In this document: positions 38,115-46,706 of the stretch, piece after piece
Position numbering within the stretch: position 1 is the first letter of the stretch
Layout: the number at the start of each line of letters is the position of its first letter
Source: Phytopseudomonas argentinensis
Lineage (GTDB): Bacteria; Pseudomonadota; Gammaproteobacteria; Pseudomonadales; Pseudomonadaceae
NCBI RefSeq assembly: GCF_900113905.1
Contig: NZ_FORC01000001.1
Span: forward strand, 186,001-250,000
Direction of reading: 5' to 3'
Length of the DNA: 64,000 nt
Notes under the pieces: model-generated
Database searches by the model: none
Seen by the model: the letters and a program-made list of their open reading frames with translations, nothing else
Told to the model about the DNA's origin: nothing
Position numbers and translations under genes: made by a program

Positions 38115-40580
38115 TTATATTTCCCTTTCGAAGTCGACCAAATCCTTGCTTTGGGAATCACACTCCCACCAGCTTCGGTACGGGTGATACGGATCACTCA
38201 GAGTCTCGGGCGCAACTATCAACCGTGCTGGAACCTCATAGCCACCCGCAGGCAAGTTGCTTTCCCCAGGCATGAGTAAAACCAACTCAGTCCAACTCCC
38301 AGCACTGTCGCGCGGCTCCAGGGCACACCAGAACGGTAGTGTTTTCAAACCAGCATCGGTCTGTATTTCATCCAACAAGGCCCGACTGGCACGAACAGCC
38401 TGCACCTGCTGGCTGCGCAGAAGAGCGATCATCCATCGCCGCCAGTTATGAATCAGAGCACGGGGAGTGACGCTACGATAACTCTCAGTACGGTAGCGAA
38501 TCCGCAGTAACTGGGAGTCTGGCATCCACTTCGGCATAGCGGGAGTTACTACACCAGTCACATGGAAAGACGCACTCAACGTTGGCGTAAAAGGTCCCCG
38601 CCCCTGAGCGCGGCAACCAGGGCAACCGCCACAACTGCGTTCAGGGCTGATGCCATCCAGTCGATAGAACTCTTCTAACTGTCGGCACAGCGACTGGTCC
38701 GGATCATCCAGCCATCTGCGCAAACTGGCGAAACCGTTTGCCATGGCCCGCTGTTCAAGGGCACGTTGCGGATCAACGTAGTGCCGCCAAGTATCTGTGG
38801 ACTGATGCGCATCCATCAGGACCTGTATATCGATGCGGTCAAAGTAATTGTCACCCTGAGGCAATTCCGTATCGACTACCGCTGCGTTTTCGAGAGGTAC
38901 CTCGGGCGGTGAATAGCGCAATCGAATCAGACCAGCACGCTGCATCAGAAGCAACGTGCGTACATTCCACTCTGCGTTACCTTCGCTTCGTCGCTTCAAA
39001 TCGCGGCGCAACATAGACAGAGAGACACTGAAGCAATCATCACTGCTACGTCGACGGCTCTGCAGCAAGGTGTTCCAGCGATCCAATCCCACTTCACTGG
39101 AAATCAGCCTTGCCCGTGAAATCTGCTCTGCCACATTTATCTGGCCCGGGTAGAAAACCAGCCAGGACCAACAGGCGTTTCCGTCACGCCCGGCACGCCC
39201 CGCCTCCTGATAGAAACGATCCAGGTTTTCTGGCACTGCCGCGTGCAATACCGAACGGACGTCGCTCTTATCCATGCCAACACCGAAGGCGGACGTCGCA
39301 ACCATGATGTCCAGATGGTCATCCCGCCACTGGCCGATCAGACGCTCACGCTCCTGGGTATTGGTTTCGCCGTGGAACAGACCAAGCCGACGGAAGCCCT
39401 GCTTGACCAGCATATCTCGCCAGTTCTGCGCATCCTCCCGGGTCGTTGTGTAAAGAATCAGAGGTCGAGGCAAGCGCCATAGCAAGTCCACGACAACCTG
39501 CCGGTGCTCTTCTTCTGCAAGAACTCGGCGGACATTGAAGTTCAACTCTGGACGCAAAAAACTGCCATTGATCTCGATAGCCTGAGTGCCTTCAGGGACG
39601 AAGGCTCCCTTCAACACCTCCAGGGCGGCGGAATTGAAAGTAGCTGACATCAACAAGGTGCGGATGGCGCTTGAGGATTGCTCTCTGAGGGAGTGAAAAA
39701 GAGGGGCAAGCAGTTGGAAGTCAGGACGGAACTCCGCCCCCCATTGGCCGACCAGGTGTGCCTCATCGATTACTAGCGCACCCAGCAGTCCTTTTCCGGC
39801 GAGTTCGAACAACAATGGTCTAAGGCCCGATATGGCGGACTCGGGCGCACAGAACAAGATCCGTTGTGTGCCGCAATGCAGACGTTCACGAATCTCTCGA
39901 CGCTCAGCTTGCTCCTGGCCCCCGATCCAAACGTAGCTACCGCCGTGATCGCATCCTGCAGCCTCCAGCACTTCTCCAGCACGCGCGGCCTGCTCGATGG
40001 CAAGTCCGGTCGTTGGCACAATGACAAGCACCACTTTCTGCCGATAGGCAAACAAACTCAAAGCATGAACAGCCAGCGTCTTGCCGCAACCTGTCGGCAG
40101 GTTGATGAAGACCGTACTGTCATCCGGAGAGGTCAGCAATGTCCGCACTGCTGTTTGCTGACCGAGGCCGTTGTAGTTGCTAAATCCAACACGGCCCAAA
40201 GCACTGCTCAAGGCCACGTCTATTTGAGGTTGGTGCAGGACTCGGCGACGCTGACGTCTGTAAACCGCGAACTCCGCCTCCTCTAGAGCAGCCTCTAACC
40301 TGATCCGATCGGTTAATGGATCTTGAGCCAGGCCCACTCGGGCTAGGTGTTGCCTTTCAACGGAACCGGCAGGCAGTTGGAGCAGCAAATCAGTGCAGCC
40401 ATGGGCTTGAGCACAACCAAAAGCATCACGACAAGCGACGGCGCGATCGGCCGAGCCCGCGTTTGCGTCGCCGAATACCATCAGCAGGCGGAGAAAGTAC
40501 GGCTCGACAACTGTCTGCTCTGATTGACACTCTGGCACCAGCAGAGCCCTCTGCAAGGCATTCCATTGGGCCTGAATCAT
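38115..40580 (-). CDS. dpdF: DpdF, RecQ-like helicase
   Basis: 821 residues. Helicase motifs: FINLPTGCGKTLAVHAL (Walker A near residue 155), LVIDEAHLVGQWGAEFRPDF (DEAH, with the RecQ-like tail), LLMSATFN, TSAFGVGMDKSDVRSVLH and FYQEAGRAGRDGN. A zinc cluster of cysteines (CGGCPGC) follows the core near residue 655, as in RecQ. Starts four bases into the dpdE end. Known context: dpd restriction operon; the precise role of DpdF is not known to me. Confidence 0.9.
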   Translation of the reverse strand: MIQAQWNALQRALLVPECQSEQTVVEPYFLRLLMVFGDANAGSADRAVACRDAFGCAQAHGCTDLLLQLPAGSVERQHLARVGLAQDPLTDRIRLEAALEEAEFAVYRRQRRRVLHQPQIDVALSSALGRVGFSNYNGLGQQTAVRTLLTSPDDSTVFINLPTGCGKTLAVHALSLFAYRQKVVLVIVPTTGLAIEQAARAGEVLEAAGCDHGGSYVWIGGQEQAERREIRERLHCGTQRILFCAPESAISGLRPLLFELAGKGLLGALVIDEAHLVGQWGAEFRPDFQLLAPLFHSLREQSSSAIRTLLMSATFNSAALEVLKGAFVPEGTQAIEINGSFLRPELNFNVRRVLAEEEHRQVVVDLLWRLPRPLILYTTTREDAQNWRDMLVKQGFRRLGLFHGETNTQERERLIGQWRDDHLDIMVATSAFGVGMDKSDVRSVLHAAVPENLDRFYQEAGRAGRDGNACWSWLVFYPGQINVAEQISRARLISSEVGLDRWNTLLQSRRRSSDDCFSVSLSMLRRDLKRRSEGNAEWNVRTLLLMQRAGLIRLRYSPPEVPLENAAVVDTELPQGDNYFDRIDIQVLMDAHQSTDTWRHYVDPQRALEQRAMANGFASLRRWLDDPDQSLCRQLEEFYRLDGISPERSCGGCPGCRAQGRGPFTPTLSASFHVTGVVTPAMPKWMPDSQLLRIRYRTESYRSVTPRALIHNWRRWMIALLRSQQVQAVRASRALLDEIQTDAGLKTLPFWCALEPRDSAGSWTELVLLMPGESNLPAGGYEVPARLIVAPETLSDPYHPYRSWWECDSQSKDLVDFEREI

Positions 40581-43500
40581 TCATTCCCCCACAGATCTTT
40601 CGAGCACAGGATCTGGGCGCGTACCGCCATAAGGTGCACGTGCGGTTCAAGGACGGAACCTCGCAGAGCGCCTATCTCTTCTACGATCCTCTTTCGGCTC
40701 AACTCAGTGATACCCAGCACCATGCGTTTCCATTCGCCCACAGGCAATAGAAACTCCAACTCGGACCAAACATCATGGCGCAGATTGATATCCTGAAAGA
40801 TGGCGCCCGCGGGCTTCTTGTAAGGCCATTCCAGGGATTTCAATGTGCTTTCCGCCTTTACCAGGCTGCCGTCTTCAGCGAGCCAGTGGCCATACACCGC
40901 AGGTGCCAGTAACTCATCGGCGATAACCTGTTCCTGATACGTGCAATCCGGCCGAGCAGCCGTTACCAGCCACTTGAAATGAAAGAAAATCTTTGGCGCC
41001 TGCAGTGCACTGCTATTAAGAACTCGCAAGAATGCGCAGGTTGCCCCCCGCGAATCACCAGCGGCCAGTTCATATATGGAATCCACGAACGGCTGACCGT
41101 AACGGAAGGGGTACACGCCCGATTGAGCTGAAGCCTGCTGCCGCAAGCAGCTCATGGGGGCAGTGTATGGTGGGTTACCACTTTCCGGATCAATACCCGT
41201 GATGCAACCTTCGATAAATGTCTTCACGTCCACCAGGGTACGACCGCCACGCTCAGCGGGGTCAAGGCCGAAGCCCAACCTGAATTGCTGCTGCAGATCG
41301 CCCTCTAGCCTGAAGTTCAAGCCGCGCGTCATCCAGGCACACATGCGGCCAATCTGCTCCTCGGCTATTTCGTCCGCCTCAGAAATTTTTTCGGCGAAGT
41401 CCTGTGCCTTGGCGACCTCCTCGTCCAATGCTAGCAATTCTTCCTGTACTTTCACCCGACGGCGCTCGCGGTCCAGCAGGCCGCCCTCGCCGCTCAGTTG
41501 CTTGCCGCAGACAAGCAACTCTTCATCGCCGGATCGTGCGACTGCCTGCCAAGTTTTTTCGAGATGCTCTTCCAGTACGTACTGCAAGCTGGCCACCGTC
41601 TGATTGAACATACCTACCGATGTGTCAAGCAGATCTAGCCACCGTCGGAACAACCCATCATGGTCAGACATCAAAACCAAACTTTCCACAGGCCTGATGC
41701 CACGCAGATTTGCGCTGTAACGGTTCAATCGTCCCAGACGTTGTTCAACGCGACTGAACGATCTAGGTAGGCTGTAATGCACGGCGAGCTTCTGCCCCCC
41801 ATGCAGGTTAAGACCATCTTCACCACCTTGATCGCAAACCAATACCCGCACAGAACCACCCGACTGCACGAAATGCAAGTCGCGGTCGGAAGCATTGCGC
41901 TCTATACCTACAGCCAGAGAGTCACCGAGCGTAGCGGCAACATGTTCCGCGACTACTTCGTCACCGCAGAAAACAACCACCTTGCCCTTAGGGTTTTCGG
42001 CCAACCAATCTTCCAGACTCGCGATCAAAGTCCGATCTTTACACGCCTGCTCGAGTGAGGCTTGCTTGGAAATTTCGGCGAGGAGCTCCCGCTCGGTTGC
42101 TTCAAGCGTCGCCGCCAGCCGCCTGTCGAACCTATCGGCCCGCTGCTTGACCAGTAATGGACTGCCCAACAAGTCGTCAACCCAGTTCAGGTACTCTCCA
42201 GAACTCATTGCCTGGAACTCATCAGGATCCCGACAGGCCTGGCTGCGGTACTCTTCCAACAACAGATCCAATGGCATGCTGCGTGGTTCTATCGGCCAGT
42301 ATTGACGGCGCAAACCAGCCAATCCTGGAAACAACTGCGCGAGATGCCCCATTTCCCGGCGGTTACGAAGCATGCGCTGATGCAGGCGGTAGTGTTCTCC
42401 GAGGTAATGCCGCAAGCCTATGATTTGTTGCTCGCGCTGCTCGCCGCTCTCCTCGGCAAAGAGATCCACCAACGGCATCAAACTGCCGATTCGCTCTTGC
42501 AACTCCTGATCCTCAGGGAATTTCCCCCGCAGATCCTGTAGTGCTTGTTCCAATGCGGCGTTCGAGTTACCCGGGGTCAGTGCGCTATACAACCCGCCAA
42601 GCCACTCACGCTCCTTAACTCGAGCGATGAAACGCTGAACCCCCGCTTCCGAGATCTCATAAGCTTCGGGACTCAAGCAGTGCAGCATCGCCAGGAAATT
42701 TCTTTCGTTCCCATTCAACGGGGTTCCCGACAACAACAGAGTCACCTCAGCTGCCTGGCAGGCCTCCGCCAGCACCTGAAACCGGTCATTCGAGTGTTGC
42801 TCGGAGGACCAGGCCAGCGGCGCCAATTGATGCATCTCGTCAACGACAAACAAGTTAGGCTGGCCACCCTCCCGCAAAGCCGTCACCAACTGTCCATGAC
42901 TGCATACTCGAATCAGCTGTTTCGATCGATGCTTTGTAGACATCAACTCGCCAAGATGAAATCGGCCCTTTAACTCCTCATGCCACTGAGTGACAAGAGA
43001 AGCCGGTGCCGCAATTAAAACATTGGCGTCGAACTTCTTCTGAAGCACATGCTCACGGATGATCAGGCCAGCCTCAATCGTCTTGCCCAAGCCCACTTCA
43101 TCCGCTAGCAAGTACTTCGGGCATGGGTCCTTAAGGACGCGCCTAACAACTGCAATTTGATGCGGCTCCAACTCTACGCTGCTGCTGGTAATAGCACCGA
43201 TGGAACGGCAAGCCGCCCGCTGCTCGATATAGGCTTCAAGGAAGTTCTGGCGTAAAGGGAAGAAAAAAGGTGCGTCGTTAGATCTGGCCGCTAGGAACGC
43301 CGAAGGGTCGAGTAACGCCTGCGCTCCGAGGTTCAAACAGTAAATTTCATCAATTTCGACAACCGCTTGATCATTATCGTCAGCACGAAAGATCACCAGG
43401 TGCCGATTGAGTGGCCGGGAACCGCCGTATCGCCCACGCCGCCAGATTCCTGTCGTTTGATCTCGGCAGTAAACAATGGCCTCCTCAAACAACTGAGCTT

Positions 43501-43669
43501 TCCAAATGTCAGCCAGATTCGCCCTAAGCTTTCGCGCCTCAGGGTTCATAGGAGACTCAAAAAAGGTGACTTCGCACTCGCCTCTCTCGCGATCCAGCCC
43601 CGACAGCTTGCCAATGCCAGAAAAAGCACTCGACAGAACCAACTCACCGACTTCTAAAGCCTGGCCCAT
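40577..43669 (-). CDS. dpdE: DpdE, SNF2/RapA-like helicase, first gene of the restriction operon
   Basis: 1030 residues. SNF2-type motifs: LLADEVGLGKTIEAGLIIRE (near residue 190), VVDEMHQLAPLAW, LLLSGTPLNGNERNFL, DQGGEDGLNLHGGQ and SRVEQRLGRLNRYS. Possible DNA translocase that scans for unmodified DNA; this is inference from the family and the reported need for dpdE in restriction. It opens the eight-gene minus-strand operon, in which neighbours overlap or lie within about 10 bases. Ribosome site GAGGGAAGAA precedes the ATG. Confidence 0.92.
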   Translation of the reverse strand: MGQALEVGELVLSSAFSGIGKLSGLDRERGECEVTFFESPMNPEARKLRANLADIWKAQLFEEAIVYCRDQTTGIWRRGRYGGSRPLNRHLVIFRADDNDQAVVEIDEIYCLNLGAQALLDPSAFLAARSNDAPFFFPLRQNFLEAYIEQRAACRSIGAITSSSVELEPHQIAVVRRVLKDPCPKYLLADEVGLGKTIEAGLIIREHVLQKKFDANVLIAAPASLVTQWHEELKGRFHLGELMSTKHRSKQLIRVCSHGQLVTALREGGQPNLFVVDEMHQLAPLAWSSEQHSNDRFQVLAEACQAAEVTLLLSGTPLNGNERNFLAMLHCLSPEAYEISEAGVQRFIARVKEREWLGGLYSALTPGNSNAALEQALQDLRGKFPEDQELQERIGSLMPLVDLFAEESGEQREQQIIGLRHYLGEHYRLHQRMLRNRREMGHLAQLFPGLAGLRRQYWPIEPRSMPLDLLLEEYRSQACRDPDEFQAMSSGEYLNWVDDLLGSPLLVKQRADRFDRRLAATLEATERELLAEISKQASLEQACKDRTLIASLEDWLAENPKGKVVVFCGDEVVAEHVAATLGDSLAVGIERNASDRDLHFVQSGGSVRVLVCDQGGEDGLNLHGGQKLAVHYSLPRSFSRVEQRLGRLNRYSANLRGIRPVESLVLMSDHDGLFRRWLDLLDTSVGMFNQTVASLQYVLEEHLEKTWQAVARSGDEELLVCGKQLSGEGGLLDRERRRVKVQEELLALDEEVAKAQDFAEKISEADEIAEEQIGRMCAWMTRGLNFRLEGDLQQQFRLGFGLDPAERGGRTLVDVKTFIEGCITGIDPESGNPPYTAPMSCLRQQASAQSGVYPFRYGQPFVDSIYELAAGDSRGATCAFLRVLNSSALQAPKIFFHFKWLVTAARPDCTYQEQVIADELLAPAVYGHWLAEDGSLVKAESTLKSLEWPYKKPAGAIFQDINLRHDVWSELEFLLPVGEWKRMVLGITELSRKRIVEEIGALRGSVLEPHVHLMAVRAQILCSKDLWGNE

Positions 43670-44012
43670 TTCTTCCCTCTACCGGTGTTCCTATCCATTA
43701 GCCATTTGCTTCGCAGCTACCCAAAACCTGACATTAACTCTTCATTTGGCAACGAGAGCCACCCCAATGCCTGCTTATACAGTGCCCTACCGTATCCGCT
43801 AGCTATGTATGGGTAAAGTCGCCCATAGTATTTTTTTGCCAGCACAGTAAAACTGCGGTCGGGATACCGCTCTGCGTGGGCTGCGAGGTCCGCGCGATCT
43901 GTCCTCGAACGCTCAAACCGTCAGCCAACCCCATGGAGCAGACACACAAAGCTAGACGCCCGGCTAGCTACGCCACAGTATGTTGCCCTCCCGAAACCCA
44001 CGGGCTAGACTG

Positions 44013-44260
44013 CGCCCGTCGTGGTAAATCCCACGACCGGGCGTGAGAACCCGGATCTTGTCCAAGGCGCGGTAGCGCCATAGTGCAAAGCTAACGGTTA
44101 CCCGTTGGGCTTCTGCATATCTATGGCGGGCCGTGTGAGGCAGGCTTTTGCCTGGCCGGTTCCCTTGGACGCCGGTTTCTCACCCTTGCACGGTCCGCCT
44201 CCTACGCTTGTGAGAAGGCTGGTAGGCGGCTCCTTAATCTGTCCAAGGAGCATAAGGAAA
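44013..44260 (+). promoter_or_regulatory. Highly structured leader before the ICE gene cluster (candidate cis-acting RNA)
   Basis: This stretch, within the 591-base gene-free region 43670-44260, holds several strong helices. A hairpin CGCCCGTCGTGG/CCACGACCGGGCG spans 44013-44043. A long helix GGCGGGCCGTG (44125-44135) with CACGGTCCGCC (44189-44199) is extended by TGAG/CTCA and encloses CAGGC-TTTT-GCCTG (44141-44154) and a CCGG/CCGG arm. GCTCCTT (44229-44235) pairs with AAGGAGC (44245-44251) directly before a ribosome site. 43670-44012 shows no gene and presumably holds the dpdE promoter. Confidence 0.55.
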
Positions 44261-44347
44261 ATGCGCTATCCCTTTTTTACCCAAGAGCTCCGCCCTTGGT
44301 CTATGGTCTTGCTGTCCGCCTCTGATCTGGAGGTGTGCCATGGCTGA
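44261..44347 (+). CDS. Small 28-residue leader ORF
   Basis: ATG at 44261 is preceded by AAGGA and follows a hairpin that can bury an upstream AAGGAG. It encodes MRYPFFTQELRPWSMVLLSA and eight more residues; its TGA falls inside the first codons of the next gene (start 44340), an arrangement typical of translational coupling. Too short to judge by homology; offered as a possible leader peptide. Confidence 0.4.
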   Translation: MRYPFFTQELRPWSMVLLSASDLEVCHG

Positions 44348-44609
44348 GTTCGAATCCTGCGTTGTACCTTTTCCGCTGCAGCGAAGCCCGTTGCATGAAT
44401 CCGAACGCTCTCCTCTACCCTCTGAAGCAGCAGCTGAACTGCGTGGTGTGATGCTCGGCAATCTGCTTGATCAGCTGGCTGAACCTGAAGGCTTGCAGCC
44501 CGCGGATCTGCGCGTGCGTATCGCTGCTTATTCAGCACTGGCTCTGCTCGATGAGATGGTCGTGCTCTATCGCCGCGCCCTCTCTGATGTTCGAGGAGGT
44601 GCCAGATGA
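44340..44609 (+). CDS. Small ICE hypothetical protein, 89 residues
   Basis: Soluble and helical, with no recognised motif; Leu- and Ala-rich second half (AAYSALALLDEMVVLYRRAL). Strong ribosome site GGAGG lies eight bases before ATG 44340. It overlaps the next ORF by ATGA, so the pair is one unit. I have no function for it; small proteins of this kind are common at this place in conjugative elements. Confidence 0.7.
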   Translation: MAEFESCVVPFPLQRSPLHESERSPLPSEAAAELRGVMLGNLLDQLAEPEGLQPADLRVRIAAYSALALLDEMVVLYRRALSDVRGGAR

Positions 44610-44947
44610 GCAAGGGTGTGATGACCTACCTTCCACCTCACGACGGCCATCCAGGTATGGAGATCACCTGGGCTGCCGATTGCAGAAAGGCATTCGACCA
44701 GGGCGTGAAGCTGGCACAGACCTGGCTCGATAACGCCCGCAGTGGATGGCTCTGGGCGGTGATGATCGCCGAGCGAGATTTGCTGCCGCGGGCCATCGAC
44801 AGGCGTGCCTTCGAGGTGGGCTTCCTGGGCCGAGTGCACCAACGGTTGCGTTCACATGAGGCCAGCAGGCAGTCGGCTGCAGGTGTAGCTCTCGGCCATG
44901 CTCATCCAGAGCGTCGACCGCCGGCCGAAACGGCTTGTCGCTGCTGA
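44606..44947 (+). CDS. Small ICE hypothetical protein, 113 residues
   Basis: Starts at ATG 44606 inside the previous stop, with GGAGG ahead of it. The first 75 residues look like a folded helical protein (WAADCRKAFDQGVKLAQTWLDNARSGWLWAVMIAERDLL); the last 30, rich in Arg, Pro and His, look disordered. Not recognised. Confidence 0.65.
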   Translation: MSKGVMTYLPPHDGHPGMEITWAADCRKAFDQGVKLAQTWLDNARSGWLWAVMIAERDLLPRAIDRRAFEVGFLGRVHQRLRSHEASRQSAAGVALGHAHPERRPPAETACRC

Positions 44948-45204
44948 TCTGCGATACCTTTCTGGCCTGCTCGCAGGGCAGAAAGGTGTGTGCGTCGAAA
45001 TGCCTCTCTTCCCGCTTCAGCTGAGCTGAGCGCAGGCGCGCGCGGTGCTGTTGCGTACTCCGACGGCACCAGCACGATCACTCCGGCCAGATATCAAGAC
45101 GCCGCCGCAAGCGCCGCGGCTCTATTGTCTCAGCCGGGGCTGTCATAGCCCCGGGCCAATGGATAGACTCCTCCACCATCACGGCCCCATCACAAGGATG
45201 TTTG
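44948..45204. other. Gene-free stretch with two hairpins
   Basis: No gene seen. 44957-44986 forms a 13-bp stem with one mismatch (CCTTTCTGGCCTG / CAGGGCAGAAAGG, loop CTCG) just after the upstream ORF; it has no T-run, so it may be a processing or weak termination structure. 45134-45154 is a perfect 8-bp hairpin CCGGGGCT-GTCAT-AGCCCCGG upstream of the next gene. Confidence 0.5.
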
Positions 45205-45780
45205 ATGCGCTCCCCCTTTAGTCTCGCCTCTACCCTGCTCACCTGCGCCCTGCTCCTCGCACCGCTGGCCCCGACCTCCGCCGCCATCTTCAAATGCAAG
45301 GCTGCCAATGGTGCCACGCAGTTCTCCGACCGCCCCTGCGGTCCCCCGGAGAACCAAGAGGAGATCGCCCACGACCTGCGTACCACGGCGCCCGCCCCCG
45401 CCAGCGAGCCAAAAACCGGCAAGGCCTCGGCTCCGGCTGGCGACACCGAGGCGAGCTACGCAGACGCCGAGAAGGCCAACCCGCCTCTGCTGACCCTGGC
45501 CGACCTGCAAGGCACCTGGTCGGACCTGGACTTCGCCTCGCCCCAGCGTGGTTATTGGGTGTTCGGCTCCACCACCCTGCGCATGGACCGCAAGGGCATG
45601 GAGGTGCGCAACCGCGTACAGGCCACCCTGCGCTTCAAGCTCAAGGGCAACCTGCTGACCCTGACTCATGAGCCGGACGCGTTTAGCAATAAGCGCTGGG
45701 ATGAGAAGCTGGTAATCGAACGCTACGAGCCCGGTCGCCTGATCGACCTCGGCTCCCTGGTGCTCTACCGCGTCAAATAA
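45205..45780 (+). CDS. Secreted DUF4124-type protein
   Basis: 191 residues from ATG 45205 (AAGGA upstream). A clear signal peptide ends at PTSAA near residue 26. The next segment, IFKCKAANGATQFSDRPCG, is the DUF4124 signature with two cysteines expected to form a disulfide. A Pro/Ala-rich linker follows, then a C-terminal beta-rich domain (GTWSDLDFASPQRGYWVFG...LRFKLKGNLLTLTHEPD). Periplasmic; function unknown. Probably element cargo. Confidence 0.82.
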   Translation: MRSPFSLASTLLTCALLLAPLAPTSAAIFKCKAANGATQFSDRPCGPPENQEEIAHDLRTTAPAPASEPKTGKASAPAGDTEASYADAEKANPPLLTLADLQGTWSDLDFASPQRGYWVFGSTTLRMDRKGMEVRNRVQATLRFKLKGNLLTLTHEPDAFSNKRWDEKLVIERYEPGRLIDLGSLVLYRVK

Positions 45781-45805
45781 CGCGCGCCCCGGCTACACTG
45801 TTGTT

Positions 45806-46042
45806 GGCGGCTGCAGCCGCCGCTCTCCCCTGTAGAAGCCTGCGCGCTTCGCTTGCTGGTGGCGCCTGTGAGATCGGTGGAATGACGGTCTTGCCGTTTC
45901 CTCTGACCCTATCACGGCGTTCTCGCCGTCAAGGGCTGCTCACGCTTCGCGTGCTTGCGGCAGGGCCGGCTATCGCCCCCTGACAGCTGTGCTGCGCCGT
46001 GCTTGTGCCGGTTCCGGGCAATTCCGCCCGAGCAACTGGAGC
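45806..46042 (+). promoter_or_regulatory. Hairpin-rich leader of the RadC-like gene
   Basis: Successive perfect stems: GGCGGC-TGCA-GCCGCC (45806-45821), ACGG-TCTTG-CCGT (45885-45897), ACGGCG-TTCT-CGCCGT (45914-45929) and CACGC-TTC-GCGTG (45941-45953), the last enclosed by CTGC/GCAG. The first may also terminate the upstream gene. I recall an Rfam-type 'radC RNA motif' described before such genes; whether this is one needs a covariance-model search. Confidence 0.45.
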
Positions 46043-46048
46043 ATGATC

Positions 46049-46555
46049 ATGTCTCAGCTTTCTCTCGCCTTTCACTCTTCCCTGATGATTCGCGACGAGC
46101 AAGGTCGCTATGCGCCAGCCACTGCCGAGCAGATCCTGGCAGCGGCTCGTCAGGTCATCGATCAGAAGGTACAGTGTGGTGCTGCGTTTACCTCGCCGGA
46201 GCTGGTCAAGGAGTATCTGGTCACCAAACTGGCGGGCTTCGAACACGAGGTCTTTGCGGCACTTTTCCTAGATGCCAAGCACCGTCTAATCCAGTACGCC
46301 GAAATGTTCCGGGGCACCATCGATTGCGCTTCAATCTATCCGCGGGAAGTGGTCAAGGAGGCTCTGCGTCTGAATGCGGCTGCAGTGATTTACGCGCACA
46401 ACCACCCCAGCGGTAACCCTGAGCCTAGCCAGGCTGATCGGTCGCTCACGCAGCGGCTGAAAGAGGCACTGGCGCTCGTCGAGGTCCGCTCGCTGGATCA
46501 CATTATCGTGGCAGGCCAGCGCACCGTGTCGTTCGCTGAAGAAGGTATGCTTTGA
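46049..46555 (+). CDS. radC: RadC-like JAB-domain protein
   Basis: 168 residues from ATG 46049 (GGAG eight bases upstream; ATG 46043 is too close to it). The JAB/MPN metalloprotease-like motif is present: EVFAALFLDAKHRLI, then VIYAHNHPSGNPEPSQAD with the H-x-H...S...D metal ligands. It lacks the N-terminal helix-hairpin-helix of chromosomal RadC, as is usual for the versions on ICEs. It is a standard accessory gene of Tn4371-like elements; its true function is unclear despite the 'DNA repair' name. Confidence 0.92.
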   Translation: MSQLSLAFHSSLMIRDEQGRYAPATAEQILAAARQVIDQKVQCGAAFTSPELVKEYLVTKLAGFEHEVFAALFLDAKHRLIQYAEMFRGTIDCASIYPREVVKEALRLNAAAVIYAHNHPSGNPEPSQADRSLTQRLKEALALVEVRSLDHIIVAGQRTVSFAEEGML

Positions 46556-46560
46556 ACCTA

Positions 46561-46581
46561 AGGGGGCCTTGCCCCCTTTTT
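46561..46581 (+). terminator. Rho-independent terminator after the RadC-like gene
   Basis: AGGGGGC-CTT-GCCCCCT followed by TTTT, seven bases after the stop codon region. Confidence 0.85.
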
Positions 46582-46706
46582 GCTGCGACTGCATAAAGTG
46601 CCGAACCGGAGCCGAATTCTAGGGACAAGGGTATCTAGCTCTCCTTGGCCAACCCACCGAGTCAGCTGCCGAGTTGTCACGCATCCCCTCAATCAAAGGA
46701 CTGATC

